Shown: positions 1-8,060 of the stretch, in pieces | How the letters are laid out: each line of letters begins with the position of its first letter | How positions within the stretch are numbered: position 1 is the first letter of the stretch | Assembly (NCBI GenBank): GCA_025056155.1 | Contig: JANWWL010000004.1 | Location: 186,001-250,000 of the forward strand | Source: Sphingomonadaceae bacterium | GTDB taxonomy: Bacteria; Pseudomonadota; Alphaproteobacteria; Sphingomonadales; Sphingomonadaceae | Length of the DNA stretch: 64,000 bases | Direction: 5' to 3' | The notes under the pieces: generated by a model | Databases searched by the model: none | What the model saw: only the letters and a program-made list of their open reading frames with translations | What the model was told of the DNA's origin: nothing | Position numbers and translations under genes: made by a program

Positions 1-15
1 TGGTTCGCCCGGGTC

Positions 16-357
16 GTGTCGCGCGTGGCCGGCGGCCTCGTGCTGGCGGGCGCGGGCCCGGTGGTCGCCGAGCCCTCCACGGACCCGCCGCGCTGGGCCG
101 AAGCGCGCCCGGGCGCGGCGCTCCGCCGTCCGGCCGACCATGATCTGGCCGCAAGCGACGTCCGCTCGGGCGAGCTAATGTCGCTGGGCCGCCTGCTGCC
201 CCGCGCCCAATCGGCGTGCGGGGGGGTGGAATACATCGGCACCGACCCTGATCTCGCCACGCAGGTCTATCGCGTGAAGTTCCTGCAACCTGGGGGGCGC
301 GTGTGCTGGGCCGACCTTGACGCCCGCACCGGCCGAGTGCTGGCGGTGCGCCGCTAG
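16..357 (+). CDS. Secreted PepSY-domain-like small protein
   Basis: A 113-residue protein with a GTG start and an N-terminal hydrophobic stretch (about residues 3-17) that looks like a signal peptide. The C-terminal 45 residues (around YIGTDPDLATQVYRVKFL and LDARTGRVLAV) have the PepSY pattern of a short beta hairpin followed by D-x-x-T-G-x-V. PepSY proteins are periplasmic or membrane-associated and often modulate a partner. The stop lies 26 bp before the response regulator gene, so the protein may be an accessory to that two-component system. The frame is open to the left edge of the window, so the start could lie further upstream. The family call rests on the C-terminal pattern only. Confidence 0.6.
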   Translation: MSRVAGGLVLAGAGPVVAEPSTDPPRWAEARPGAALRRPADHDLAASDVRSGELMSLGRLLPRAQSACGGVEYIGTDPDLATQVYRVKFLQPGGRVCWADLDARTGRVLAVRR

Positions 358-383
358 CCGCCCGTACCGGACGGAGGGGCGCG

Positions 384-1040
384 GTGCGGATCCTGATCGT
401 CGAGGACGAGCCCAACCTGGCCCGCCAGCTGCGCCGCACCCTCGAGGCGTCGGGGTACGCCGTCGACGTCGCGCCGGACGGTGAGGAAGGACAGTTCCTG
501 GGCGAGACGGAGGCGTACGACGCCGTCGTGCTGGACCTGGGCCTGCCCGAGGTCGACGGGCTCACCGTGCTGCGGCGCTGGCGCGAGGCCGGACGGAAGA
601 TGCCCGTGCTGGTGCTGACCGCGCGCGATTCGTGGTCGGACAAGGTGACGGGGCTCGACGCCGGGGCGGACGACTATCTGGCCAAGCCGTTCCGGGCGGA
701 GGAGCTGGTGGCGCGGCTCAGGGCGCTCATCCGGCGGGCCAGCGGCCATGCCTCGGCCGAGCTCAAGGCGGGCGACGTGGTGCTCGACACGCGCTCGGGC
801 CGGGTGACCAAGGGCGGCGTGCCGGTGAAGCTCACCGCCCAGGAATACAAGCTCTTGTCCTACCTGATGCACCACAAGGGCAAGGTGGTCTCGCGCACCG
901 AGCTCATCGAGCATATCTACGATCAGGACTTCGATCGCGATTCGAACACGATCGAGGTGTTCGTGACCCGCATCCGGAAGAAGCTTGGACCCGAGATCAT
1001 CACCACCATCCGCGGGCTCGGCTACAGCCTCGAAGGCTGA
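384..1040 (+). CDS. OmpR/PhoP-family response regulator
   Basis: A 218-residue two-domain transcription factor. Residues 1-112 form a receiver domain with the acidic pocket near E7-D8, the phospho-acceptor D51 (in VVLDLGLP) and the conserved lysine K101 (in LAKPF). Residues 125-218 are a winged-helix DNA-binding domain containing TAQEYKLLSYLM and the recognition region ending in IRGLGYSLEG. The GTG start follows a GGACGGAGG ribosome binding site. The gene is 13 bp upstream of a histidine kinase, and the pair resembles PhoP/PhoQ-type systems. The signal and the regulated genes cannot be read from the sequence. Confidence 0.93.
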   Translation: MRILIVEDEPNLARQLRRTLEASGYAVDVAPDGEEGQFLGETEAYDAVVLDLGLPEVDGLTVLRRWREAGRKMPVLVLTARDSWSDKVTGLDAGADDYLAKPFRAEELVARLRALIRRASGHASAELKAGDVVLDTRSGRVTKGGVPVKLTAQEYKLLSYLMHHKGKVVSRTELIEHIYDQDFDRDSNTIEVFVTRIRKKLGPEIITTIRGLGYSLEG

Positions 1041-1053
1041 CGGCCCGCGGCGG

Positions 1054-2445
1054 GTGCGCCCGCCGTCGCTGTCGGCCCGATTGCTCGCGGTGTCGGTCGT
1101 CTGGATCGCGGCCCTCACGCTGGGTGGTGGCCTGCTGTTGGAACGGGCGATCGAGGACACGCTGGTGCGCAACTTCGACCGTCGCCTGGCCGACGTGCTG
1201 CCCCGCATGGTGGCCGGGGCCGAGCTGGACGCGGCGGGCGACCTGGTGGGCTTCGGGCGCTTCGCCCTGGACCCGGCCTACGGCGAGCCCTACTCGGGCC
1301 GCTACTGGCAGGTGAGCGCCAAGGGGCGGGCCGACCGACGGTCGCGCTCGCTGTGGGACCGCACGCTGGTCCTCGACCTCGACCGGCCGTGCCCGCAGGT
1401 GTGCACCGGCCGTTCCGACCAGTTCCCGGGCGAGCCGCTGCGGATCGTCGAGCGCGACGTGGTGTTGCCGGGCTCGACCACGGTGTTCCGCTTCGCCGTG
1501 GCCGAAGCGGCCGGAGCGCTCGACCAGGAGGTGGCCCGGGTGCGCCGGCTGCTGTGGACGTCGCTCGGCCTCCTGGCGCTGGGGCTCCTGGCGCTGGCCG
1601 CCCTTCAGGCCAGCGTGGGCCTGAGGCCCCTCAGGCGATTGTCAGCTTCGATCGCCGCCATCCGGTCGGGCCGGCTTGCGCGCGTGCCCGAACGCGTCGT
1701 CCCGCCCGAGGTCGAGCCCCTGGTGGCCGAGCTCAATGCCCTCATCGCTCAGAACGAGGCCGTGGTCGAGGCCGCCCGCACCCACGCCGGCAATCTGGCC
1801 CATGCGCTGAAGACGCCCATCAGCGTGATGATGAACGAGGCCGAGGCAGGCAGCCCCGACCTTGCCCAGACCGTGCGGCGGGAGGTGGCCACCATGCGCC
1901 GCCACATCGACCACCATCTGGCCCGCGCCCGGGCCGCGGCCCGGCGGCCCGACTCCACCGCGCGCACGCCGGCCTGGCCGTCACTCGAGCGGCTGGCCCG
2001 GGCCATCGAGCGGATCCATGCGGACCGGGGCGTGGTGATCGACATCGACGGCGACCGCGAGGCGGTGTTTCGCGGCGAAATGCAGGACTTCGAGGAAATG
2101 GCGGGCAACCTGCTGGACAATGCGGCCAAGTATGGCGGCGGGCGGGTGTTCGCCACGCTGCGCTGCCACGGCGAATGGCTCGAGCTGGTGGTGGAGGACG
2201 ACGGCCCCGGCATTCCCGTCCCGTTGCGCGAGGGCCTGTTCCGCCGCGGGGCCCGCCTCGATCAGGACAAGCCCGGTACGGGCCTGGGGCTCGCCATCGT
2301 CCGCGACATCGCCGCGATGCACGGCGGGGCCGTGGAACTGGGGGAAAGCGAGGATCTTGGCGGTCTGCAGGTCGTCCTGCGGCTGCCGGCCGTCCCACCG
2401 GCGCCCCGCGGCGGTCGACGGTCGGCCACCGCCCGCCTCGCTTGA
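1054..2445 (+). CDS. PhoQ-like sensor histidine kinase
   Basis: A 463-residue inner-membrane sensor kinase. A first membrane helix spans about residues 12-30, a periplasmic sensor region follows, and a second helix lies at about 164-188. Next come a HAMP-like linker, the dimerisation/phospho-acceptor motif NLAHALKTPIS with H250, the N box NLLDNAAKYGG (N356), VEDDGPGIP and the G2 box GTGLGLAIV. The GTG start at 1054 leaves a 13-bp gap to the regulator. The frame stays open back to 985, but an earlier start would overlap the regulator and add a non-membrane tail. It is the cognate kinase of the preceding regulator by position. Confidence 0.92.
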   Translation: MRPPSLSARLLAVSVVWIAALTLGGGLLLERAIEDTLVRNFDRRLADVLPRMVAGAELDAAGDLVGFGRFALDPAYGEPYSGRYWQVSAKGRADRRSRSLWDRTLVLDLDRPCPQVCTGRSDQFPGEPLRIVERDVVLPGSTTVFRFAVAEAAGALDQEVARVRRLLWTSLGLLALGLLALAALQASVGLRPLRRLSASIAAIRSGRLARVPERVVPPEVEPLVAELNALIAQNEAVVEAARTHAGNLAHALKTPISVMMNEAEAGSPDLAQTVRREVATMRRHIDHHLARARAAARRPDSTARTPAWPSLERLARAIERIHADRGVVIDIDGDREAVFRGEMQDFEEMAGNLLDNAAKYGGGRVFATLRCHGEWLELVVEDDGPGIPVPLREGLFRRGARLDQDKPGTGLGLAIVRDIAAMHGGAVELGESEDLGGLQVVLRLPAVPPAPRGGRRSATARLA

Positions 2446-2470
2446 CAGCCCGCAGGCCGCCCGCGCAAGG
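2442..2470 (+). promoter_or_regulatory. Candidate promoter of tRNA-Thr
   Basis: A perfect -35 hexamer TTGACA (2442-2447) is followed 17 bp later by GCAAGG (2465-2470), 15 bp before the tRNA 5' end. The spacing matches the other promoters in this window, but the -10 box is poor and the -35 touches the end of the kinase gene. Confidence 0.35.
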
Positions 2471-2485
2471 CGGCGGTGCGCGGGC

Positions 2486-2560
<75 letters not shown>

Positions 2561-2591
2561 TCGGGGTCTGCGACGATCGGGCGGCCAGGGT

Positions 2592-4166
2592 TCAGCGGCC
2601 GGGGTCGGGGCAGGGGCCACCGGTCAAGGCCGCGCGCATGACGGGTGCGATGGCCGTATTGTCGATCGTGGCGCCGTCGGCGTTGTGGCGCACGATGTCG
2701 GCAAGGCCCGGATCGCGCAGCACGACCCAGCGTTCCAGGCAGCGGGCGTAGGGTCCGGTCGCCCACAGCCGCGTGTTCTCGTTGGTGTGCGTGCCCGAAT
2801 GCCAGCGCACGCCGGGCAGGCGCCCCTGGCCGTGGTTCACGACCGGCTGGAAGGCAATGCGGTCGCTCTCGGGGCCAAGCGGCAACCCGTTCCCATGGTC
2901 GGTGAGCACGATGAGGAGCGTTCGATCGAGCCGGCCCCGGCGCGCGAGCCACCGGCTGGCGGCGGCCACCGCGCGCTCGAAGTCGAGCTGCTCTTCGATG
3001 AGCCGGCCGGTGTCGTTCGCGTGGGCGGCCCAGTCGACCGCTCCGCCCTCGACCATCAGGAAAAACCCCTTCGGCTCGCGACCCAACCGTTCCAGCGCGG
3101 CCAGCGTGAGGAGCGACAGGTCGGGCAGGCCGCGGGTGAAGGCGGCGCCCGACGGATTGGCGGGGTCCGGGCCCGCGACCTTGGCGTCGCGCCGGAACTG
3201 GAGGGTCGAGCCCACGCGCGGCACGATGGCGAGCCGGCCGGGCGGCACGCCGCGGCCTTCGGCCAGGGCACGGATCTCGGCCGTCGATTCAAATAGCGTG
3301 CGGCCCAGGCGGCCGGCCTTCAGATCGGCCCAGTCGTTGGGGGCGACCCACGTGAAGTCGGGGCGGGTGCGCGGGCGCCCGTCGTCGTCGAAGTCCGGGT
3401 GGCCGGCGCCTGCCACCACGTCCAGCCGTTCGCCCCGCAGCATTTGCCGGCCAATCTCGTGATAGGCGTCGCGCTCCGTCACGTTGGCGCCGAACACGGC
3501 CGGCGTGGCGTGGGTGAACGGGACACTGGTGACCACGCCCGTGGCGAAGCCCTGGGCCTTGGCCGTCTCGGTCACGAGGGGGACGGGCCGACCGAAGTCG
3601 TCGACCGAAATGGCGTTGTTGTAGGTCTTGATTCCGCTCGCGAGCGCCGTGCCGGCGGCCGCGGAGTCCGTGTAGTCCGACTTGAGCCACCGGTAGCCGG
3701 CGAAGGGAGAGGGGTACCGGCGGGCAGGGGCGCCGGGCATGGCCGGAGGCTGAGGGGGGTCGTCGGCGGCGATGAGGGTCGTGTCCCAGGCACGCACAGG
3801 ATCATAGCCCACCCGCGGCCGGCCGCTGTGCTGGGGGCGGCGCTCGGTGTTGAGCGGGTAGGTCGTCATGCCGAGCCGGACCGGCCAGGCCGACCAGGGC
3901 GCGCCGTCACGCTCTCCCCGGGCCCAGTAGCCTGCGATGTTCCAGGTCTCGTAGCTCGCCCCGTCGGTGATGAAGAGGATGACGGACGTGGGCCGGCCGG
4001 TCGCGGCGAGAGCCGCCGGTGCCGCGCCGCTGGGCGCGGGCGCAGCTGCCGGTCCGCCGCTGGGCGCGGGCGCAGGTGCCGGTCCGCTCGGCGGCGCTGC
4101 GGGGGCGCACGCCGCAAGCCACAGCACCGCCAGGATCCCTGCACGCAGCATCCCTGCACGCAGCAC
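2592..4166 (-). CDS. Alkaline phosphatase family lipoprotein
   Basis: A 524-residue phosphatase of the alkaline phosphatase superfamily. It hydrolyses phosphomonoesters in the periplasm or at the membrane using two zinc ions and a nucleophilic serine or threonine. Visible signatures are VILFITDGAS (first metal site), DSAAAGTALASG (nucleophile loop), FFLMVEGGAVDWAAHAND and LIVLTDHGNG (metal ligands) and HSGTHTNE. The N-terminus is a lipoprotein signal with lipobox LAAC and C20, followed by an Ala/Pro-rich linker made of a 10-residue repeat. The GTG start at 4166 is chosen because GGAGGT lies 5 bases upstream. Longer starts run into the COQ9 gene region. Phosphate control is plausible but unproven. 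Confidence 0.88.
   Translation of the reverse strand: MLRAGMLRAGILAVLWLAACAPAAPPSGPAPAPAPSGGPAAAPAPSGAAPAALAATGRPTSVILFITDGASYETWNIAGYWARGERDGAPWSAWPVRLGMTTYPLNTERRPQHSGRPRVGYDPVRAWDTTLIAADDPPQPPAMPGAPARRYPSPFAGYRWLKSDYTDSAAAGTALASGIKTYNNAISVDDFGRPVPLVTETAKAQGFATGVVTSVPFTHATPAVFGANVTERDAYHEIGRQMLRGERLDVVAGAGHPDFDDDGRPRTRPDFTWVAPNDWADLKAGRLGRTLFESTAEIRALAEGRGVPPGRLAIVPRVGSTLQFRRDAKVAGPDPANPSGAAFTRGLPDLSLLTLAALERLGREPKGFFLMVEGGAVDWAAHANDTGRLIEEQLDFERAVAAASRWLARRGRLDRTLLIVLTDHGNGLPLGPESDRIAFQPVVNHGQGRLPGVRWHSGTHTNENTRLWATGPYARCLERWVVLRDPGLADIVRHNADGATIDNTAIAPVMRAALTGGPCPDPGR
4026..4085. repeat. 30-bp tandem repeat in phosphatase linker
   Basis: Two 30-bp units (4026-4055 and 4056-4085) differ at one base (position 21 of the unit). 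On the minus strand they encode two 10-residue Gly/Ala/Pro/Ser repeats directly after the lipid-anchor cysteine, so copy-number change would keep the frame and only alter linker length. Confidence 0.85.
4135..4164. repeat. 15-bp tandem repeat in signal peptide
   Basis: ATCCCTGCACGCAGC occurs twice head to tail (4135-4149, 4150-4164). On the minus strand it encodes the duplicated five residues MLRAG at the start of the lipoprotein signal peptide and so creates two alternative initiation codons. Confidence 0.85.
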
Positions 4167-4185
4167 AAGATACCTCCACCCACCT

Positions 4186-4221
4186 GATGCAACGGCTTGA
4201 TGACATGCAACAGCTCGATGA
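4186..4221. repeat. 18-bp imperfect tandem repeat before phosphatase
   Basis: Units 4186-4203 and 4204-4221 match at 15 of 18 bases. On the minus strand each reads TCATCrAGCyGTTGCAT plus one base, 19-55 bp upstream of the GTG start. Direct repeats in this position are typical of activator sites such as Pho boxes, but the usual CTGTCAT half site with 11-bp spacing is not clearly present. Confidence 0.6.
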
Positions 4222-4261
4222 CCGGACCGTGTCAGGAGCCCGGCAGCGCCGGGGAAACCGC

Positions 4262-4921
4262 TCACGCCCGCTTGGGAGGATAGCGCAGCCGGCCCAGGAA
4301 CCGGATGAGGTCGAAGCCGTCCTCCGGGGCGGCCCGGCGCAACCGCCCCGTGAGCCGCCCCAACCGCATGACGTCGTCAATCCGCCGGTCGAGGAACGCC
4401 CAGGTGTCGGCGAAGCCCTCGCTCTCGTCTCCCAGCCAATGGAACAGGGTGGCCGAATAGACGGCCGAGGCCAACGTGCGCTTGGTGTAGTGGTTGAAAT
4501 CGGTGGCCGTGTCGCCCGCGGCCCGCCAGATGGCATCGGCCGTGCCCCAGGTGAGTCGGAGGGCGAGCGGCAGGTTGCCTGGCAGCGCCAGCACCGCGGC
4601 GGCCCGGCGCACCGCCTCGCGGTGCGGTGCGGCCTCCTCGAGCCGGGTCCGGATGGCGCCCTTCACCTTGTCGCGGACCTTGAGCGTTCGGAACTCGGCC
4701 GTGTCGCAAGTGTCCAGCATTCGCCGGTCGGCCGCCCGGACGTAGGCCGCCACCATGTCGGGGGCCCCAGCCGGAAACACGATGGCCGCTACGTCCCAAT
4801 CGATGCCGAGGTCGGCGGCGGCCTTGCGCAGGGCTTGCCGGGTCCAGCCGTCGAAGGGGACGTGCGGCAGCATGGCCAGCGCCAGGCGGGGGGAGAGCTC
4901 GGACAGGGTCGGCTGGTCCAT
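4262..4921 (-). CDS. COQ9-family ubiquinone biosynthesis protein
   Basis: A 219-residue COQ9-like protein. Family members bind isoprenoid lipid and assist late ubiquinone biosynthesis, and are found in alphaproteobacteria and mitochondria. Recognisable stretches are the N-terminal TetR-like part (PHVPFDGWTRQALRKAA) and the C-terminal COQ9 core (LTWGTADAIWRAAGD, DFNHYTKRTLASAVYSAT, FLDRRIDDVMRLGRL). The ATG at 4921 is preferred because a TTGGCC-N17-TATGGG promoter ends 6 bases before it. The gene is divergent from rpsU, with about 170 bp between the start codons. Confidence 0.85.
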   Translation of the reverse strand: MDQPTLSELSPRLALAMLPHVPFDGWTRQALRKAAADLGIDWDVAAIVFPAGAPDMVAAYVRAADRRMLDTCDTAEFRTLKVRDKVKGAIRTRLEEAAPHREAVRRAAAVLALPGNLPLALRLTWGTADAIWRAAGDTATDFNHYTKRTLASAVYSATLFHWLGDESEGFADTWAFLDRRIDDVMRLGRLTGRLRRAAPEDGFDLIRFLGRLRYPPKRA

Positions 4922-4927
4922 GGCCCG

Positions 4928-4956
4928 CCCATAGGCAAGGCCCAAGGGCCGGCCAA
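4928..4956 (-). promoter_or_regulatory. Promoter of COQ9 gene, leaderless candidate
   Basis: On the minus strand TTGGCC (4956-4951), a 17-bp spacer and TATGGG (4933-4928) lie immediately before the gene. Only six bases separate the -10 box from the ATG, so transcription should begin at or next to the start codon. Confidence 0.5.
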
Positions 4957-4967
4957 GCGCCTGCGGC

Positions 4968-4996
4968 TTGTCGCCCCCGCCGCCTCACGCTATATG
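4968..4996 (+). promoter_or_regulatory. Promoter of rpsU
   Basis: TTGTCG (4968-4973), a 17-bp spacer and TATATG (4991-4996). The -10 box stands out as AT-rich in very GC-rich DNA. It predicts a leader of roughly 90 bases before rpsU. It lies back to back with the COQ9 promoter, with only 11 bp between the two -35 boxes. Confidence 0.65.
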
Positions 4997-5093
4997 GACG
5001 ACGTGGGCGCCGCCGGCCCTCCGGCTGCGCCCTTCGTTTCGCCGGCGGGCGCCATCGCCCGCCACCAGGTTGAGGGAGACAGGCAGGCGGCAC

Positions 5094-5300
5094 ATGCAGA
5101 TCATCGTACGGGACAACAACATCGATCAGGCCCTCCGCGCGCTCAAGAAGAAGTTGCAGCGCGAGGGCATCTACCGGGAGATGAAGCTGCGCCGCCATTA
5201 CGAGAAGCCGTCGGAGCGACGCGCGCGCGAGCGTGCGGCGGCCATCCGCCGGGCTCGCAAGCTGGACCGCAAGCGTCTCGAGCGCGACGGGATCCGCTGA
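5094..5300 (+). CDS. rpsU: 30S ribosomal protein S21
   Basis: A 68-residue, strongly basic protein beginning [20 protein letters not shown], the conserved S21 opening, with the typical arginine-rich C-terminus. S21 binds the 3' end of 16S rRNA on the small subunit and helps initiation. The ATG at 5094 is the only start that gives a normal S21 length. The gene precedes an FKBP isomerase gene by 7 bp, so the two are probably co-transcribed. Confidence 0.95.
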   Translation: MQIIVRDNNIDQALRALKKKLQREGIYREMKLRRHYEKPSERRARERAAAIRRARKLDRKRLERDGIR

Positions 5301-5307
5301 GCCGGCC

Positions 5308-5826
5308 GTGACACGGGCGCGCGCCGTCGGGGCGGTCGGGCCCTGGATCCTGGCGGGCGTGGTGGGCGTGGCGGCGATGGTGGCGCTCGCATGGGCCGGC
5401 ACGCGCGAGCTGCGGGCCGAGGCCCGACGCGTGGCGGCGGTGCTGGATGCCAACGCCCGTCGGCCTGGGGTGAAGGTGCTGCCGAGCGGCCTGCAGTTCG
5501 AAGAGCTCCGCCGCGGGTCCGGCGCGTCGCCCACCTCTGGCGACACGGTGCTCGTGAACTATGAAGGGCGGCTCGCCGACGGGACCGTGTTCGATTCAAG
5601 CTACGCCACGGGCCAGCCGGCGGCGTTTCCGGTGGACGGCCTGATCCCGGGTCTGGCGGAGGGCCTCCGGCTCATGAAGCCCGGTGGGGCCTATCGCATC
5701 CTCATCCCCCCGGCACTGGCCTACGGCCCGAAGGGCGCGGGTGGCGTGATCCCGCCGAACGCCGTGCTCGACTTCCGCGTGGAGCTGTTGGCCGTCGCCC
5801 CGGGGGGAGCGGCGCGCGGGGAGTGA
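5308..5826 (+). CDS. Membrane-anchored FKBP-type peptidyl-prolyl isomerase
   Basis: A 172-residue protein. Residues 8-30 form a membrane helix or uncleaved signal anchor, and residues 55-168 form an FKBP domain with the hallmark runs VNYEGRLADGTVFDSS, LIPGLAEGLRLMKPGG, IPPALAYG and GVIPPNAVLDFRVELL. It catalyses cis-trans isomerisation at proline during folding of exported proteins, on the periplasmic side. The GTG start at 5308 follows rpsU by 7 bp. The stop overlaps the next gene by four bases (GTGA), so translation is probably coupled. Confidence 0.9.
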   Translation: MTRARAVGAVGPWILAGVVGVAAMVALAWAGTRELRAEARRVAAVLDANARRPGVKVLPSGLQFEELRRGSGASPTSGDTVLVNYEGRLADGTVFDSSYATGQPAAFPVDGLIPGLAEGLRLMKPGGAYRILIPPALAYGPKGAGGVIPPNAVLDFRVELLAVAPGGAARGE

Positions 5827-6797
5827 GCCACCCCCGCCCGGCCTCCGGCCGTGGGTTGGGGTGTGCGCTGTTGCTGTCCGGCCTGTTAGGGGCCGGTTCA
5901 GGGGCCGGTGCCCAGGGCCAGCCCCGGGTGCTGGTGGCCGATCCCGAACCCGTCGTGCAGGCGACGGTGCGGAATGCCGCCCTGAAGGTGCGGGTGGCGC
6001 TGGGGTTTCCGGCGGTGCTCTTGCTCAATGCCGATGCGGCCCGGGCGGCGGGGCTCAAGCCCGTGCCGCTGGTCGGCAAGTTCAGCTTTTCCTCCCCCCT
6101 CGTGCCGGGGGGCCGGGCCGTCTTCCGCTTCAACCTGGTGCGCGTGGGCCTCGACGGAGCGCCGCGCCGAAGGCTGCCCACGGTGTGGATCGACCCCCAC
6201 GTGACCGCGCGGACCGACGGGGTCGTCTCGATCTTCGCCTTCGAGGGCGAGCGGATCCTGTGGGAGCGCCCCACCGCCCGCCGGGCGGGAGAGACCTACG
6301 AGATCCTCCGCGACGGCCGGGACGATCCCGAGGCCTGGGTGCGGCTGGGAGGCGAGCGGATCCGGGTGACGCTGGCGCCCGACGCGCCGGTCACCATCAT
6401 GAACGCGCGGGCCGCCCGGGCGTTGGAAGCGGAGGGGCTTGTGCGGCGGATGCCGGCCGTCGGGCTGTGGGAGCCGATCCCGGGGGCCCGGCTGCCCTAC
6501 CAGCGGCTTCGCCCTGCCCCGGGGGCCCGTCTGCTGGGCCTGCCGCTGGCGCGGCCGGCCGCCCGGATCGGCGAGGCCGAAGCGCGCGCCATCGACGCTG
6601 CGGCGGAGGCCGGCACCAGCACCGCCGAGGACGACGCCGACACGATCGTGGTGCGGGGCGAGCGCGGGGGAGGACGGCGCGGCCGCGAGCCATGGCTGCT
6701 GATCGGGGCCGACGTGCTCGACCAGTGTTGGCGCATCGAGCTCGACCGGCCGGCCAAGGTCTGGCGCTTGACCTGCGCGTTCGAGGGCGGGGCGTGA
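5823..6797 (+). CDS. Secreted protein of unknown function
   Basis: A 324-residue protein with a signal peptide (cleavage probably after GAGAQG, about residue 32). I do not recognise the family. The rest is rich in beta-type segments: an N-terminal block with TVRNAALKVRVALGFPAVLLLNADAARAAGL and a C-terminal block ending in PWLLIGADVLDQCWRIELDR. The duplicated arrangement of a hydrophobic strand, an N/D turn and a LIGADVL-like strand faintly recalls retropepsin-like aspartyl protease folds, but no D-T/S-G active site is seen. The GTG start overlaps the FKBP stop, which suggests a shared transcript and an envelope role. Confidence 0.75.
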   Translation: MSHPRPASGRGLGCALLLSGLLGAGSGAGAQGQPRVLVADPEPVVQATVRNAALKVRVALGFPAVLLLNADAARAAGLKPVPLVGKFSFSSPLVPGGRAVFRFNLVRVGLDGAPRRRLPTVWIDPHVTARTDGVVSIFAFEGERILWERPTARRAGETYEILRDGRDDPEAWVRLGGERIRVTLAPDAPVTIMNARAARALEAEGLVRRMPAVGLWEPIPGARLPYQRLRPAPGARLLGLPLARPAARIGEAEARAIDAAAEAGTSTAEDDADTIVVRGERGGGRRGREPWLLIGADVLDQCWRIELDRPAKVWRLTCAFEGGA

Positions 6798-6807
6798 AGC
6801 CGGGCGC

Positions 6808-7659
6808 TCAGGTCGCCGGTATGGGCGCGTTGCGCCGCAAGCTCAGGAACGCGCGGTCGGGCCGCAGCGAGCCCAGCCAGGTGAGGGGGTTGAGGGTCGC
6901 CGACCCGTCGAGGCTGAAGGTCGTGAATTCGGCCCGGCCCACCACGTTCTCGATGGGCACTAGGCCCAGCCCGCCGGCCTCGGGGGCCACCCGGCTGTCG
7001 GAGGAGTTGTCGCGGTTGTCGCCCATCAGGAACAGGTAACCCTGGGGCACGACCACGGGTCCACGCTCGTCCAGCGGGCCCTGGATCAGGTCGAGCGTCA
7101 CGTAGCGGCGGCCCCCCGGCAGGGTTTCGAGATAGGCCGGGAAGCGGCAGACGATCGTGCCGTCGGGGCGCACGTGGCGCAGCCGGGGCAGGAACCGGCA
7201 ATCGGTGTTGGGGCTCACCCTGATCTCGACCGGGCCGATCGCCTGGCGGGCCACCGGCACGCCGTTGAGGACGGGCGCGCCATCGTGCACTTCGACGACG
7301 TCGCCAGGCAGCCCGATCACGCGCTTGATCCAGTCCTTCCCGTCCGACGGGCTCTTCACCACCACAATGTCGCCGCGTTCGGGCAGGCGGCCGAACAGCC
7401 GGCCCTTCATCCGAGGCAGGATGGGGATGGAGGGGGAGAGGTAGGAATAGCCGTAGGGGTATTTCGAGACGATCAGCCGGTCGCCCACCAGCAGGCCCGG
7501 CATCATCGACTCAGAGGGAATGTAGAAGGGTTTGGCGACCAGACTGTGGATGCCAAGAACCGCCAGGATCAGCAGGGCCCACTGGTTGAGCTCACGGCGC
7601 CACGAGAAGGGTTCCTTCACCTTCGGCGACCGGGCGGCCGCGGGTTCGTTCCTGTTCAT
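6808..7659 (-). CDS. lepB: Signal peptidase I
   Basis: A 283-residue inner-membrane serine protease that removes signal peptides from exported proteins. One membrane helix (about 27-42) is followed by the nucleophile motif [11 protein letters not shown] with S51, the lysine general base K112 in [11 protein letters not shown], and the C-terminal box [11 protein letters not shown]. The ATG at 7659 overlaps the acpS stop by four bases. It is the last gene of a pdxJ-acpS-lepB transcript, an arrangement common in alphaproteobacteria, where rnc and era often follow. Here the next gene downstream is convergent instead. Confidence 0.95.
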   Translation of the reverse strand: MNRNEPAAARSPKVKEPFSWRRELNQWALLILAVLGIHSLVAKPFYIPSESMMPGLLVGDRLIVSKYPYGYSYLSPSIPILPRMKGRLFGRLPERGDIVVVKSPSDGKDWIKRVIGLPGDVVEVHDGAPVLNGVPVARQAIGPVEIRVSPNTDCRFLPRLRHVRPDGTIVCRFPAYLETLPGGRRYVTLDLIQGPLDERGPVVVPQGYLFLMGDNRDNSSDSRVAPEAGGLGLVPIENVVGRAEFTTFSLDGSATLNPLTWLGSLRPDRAFLSLRRNAPIPAT

Positions 7660-8060
7660 TCCGGGCTCGCCGTGATGAGGACGATCGCCTGCGCCCACGG
7701 CGCGTCGTCCGTGAGCGTCAGGTGAATATGCGCCTTATGTCGCACGGGGGTAAGGGCCGCAAGCCGCGCCGCCGCGCCGCCCGACAGGCGCAAGGTGGGC
7801 TGGCCCGACGGCAGGTTCACCACCACGATGTCGCGCAGGAACACGCCATGGCGAAAGCCGGTGCCCAGCGCCTTGGCGCAGGCCTCCTTGGCGGCGAAGC
7901 GCTTGGCATAGGTGGCCGCCCGCGCGAACGGCCGCCGTTCGGCCCGGGCCCGCTCCTCGGGGGCGAACACCCGCTCGATGAACCGGTCGCCGAAGCGCGC
8001 CAGCGTGCGCTCGATCCGGTCGATCCGGCAGAGGTCGGCGCCCAAGCCCAGCACGATCAT
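7656..8060 (-). CDS. acpS: Holo-[acyl-carrier-protein] synthase
   Basis: A 134-residue phosphopantetheinyl transferase. It moves 4'-phosphopantetheine from CoA to the serine of acyl carrier protein, activating fatty acid synthesis. The opening [12 protein letters not shown] carries the metal-binding D9, and [15 protein letters not shown] carries E59 of the second motif. The length is normal for AcpS trimers. It overlaps pdxJ upstream and lepB downstream by four bases each (ATGA), so all three are translationally coupled. Confidence 0.95.
   Translation of the reverse strand: MIVLGLGADLCRIDRIERTLARFGDRFIERVFAPEERARAERRPFARAATYAKRFAAKEACAKALGTGFRHGVFLRDIVVVNLPSGQPTLRLSGGAAARLAALTPVRHKAHIHLTLTDDAPWAQAIVLITASPE

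Noticed and set aside
354-1208. Long minus-strand open frame under the response regulator
   Set aside because: It mirrors the codon pattern of the real gene on the other strand, has no recognisable domain, and arises from the lack of AT-rich stop codons in GC-rich DNA.
4946-5546. Minus-strand extension of the COQ9 frame and overlapping frames over rpsU
   Set aside because: The products are Arg/Pro-rich without motifs, and the strand carries rpsU and the FKBP gene in the opposite direction.
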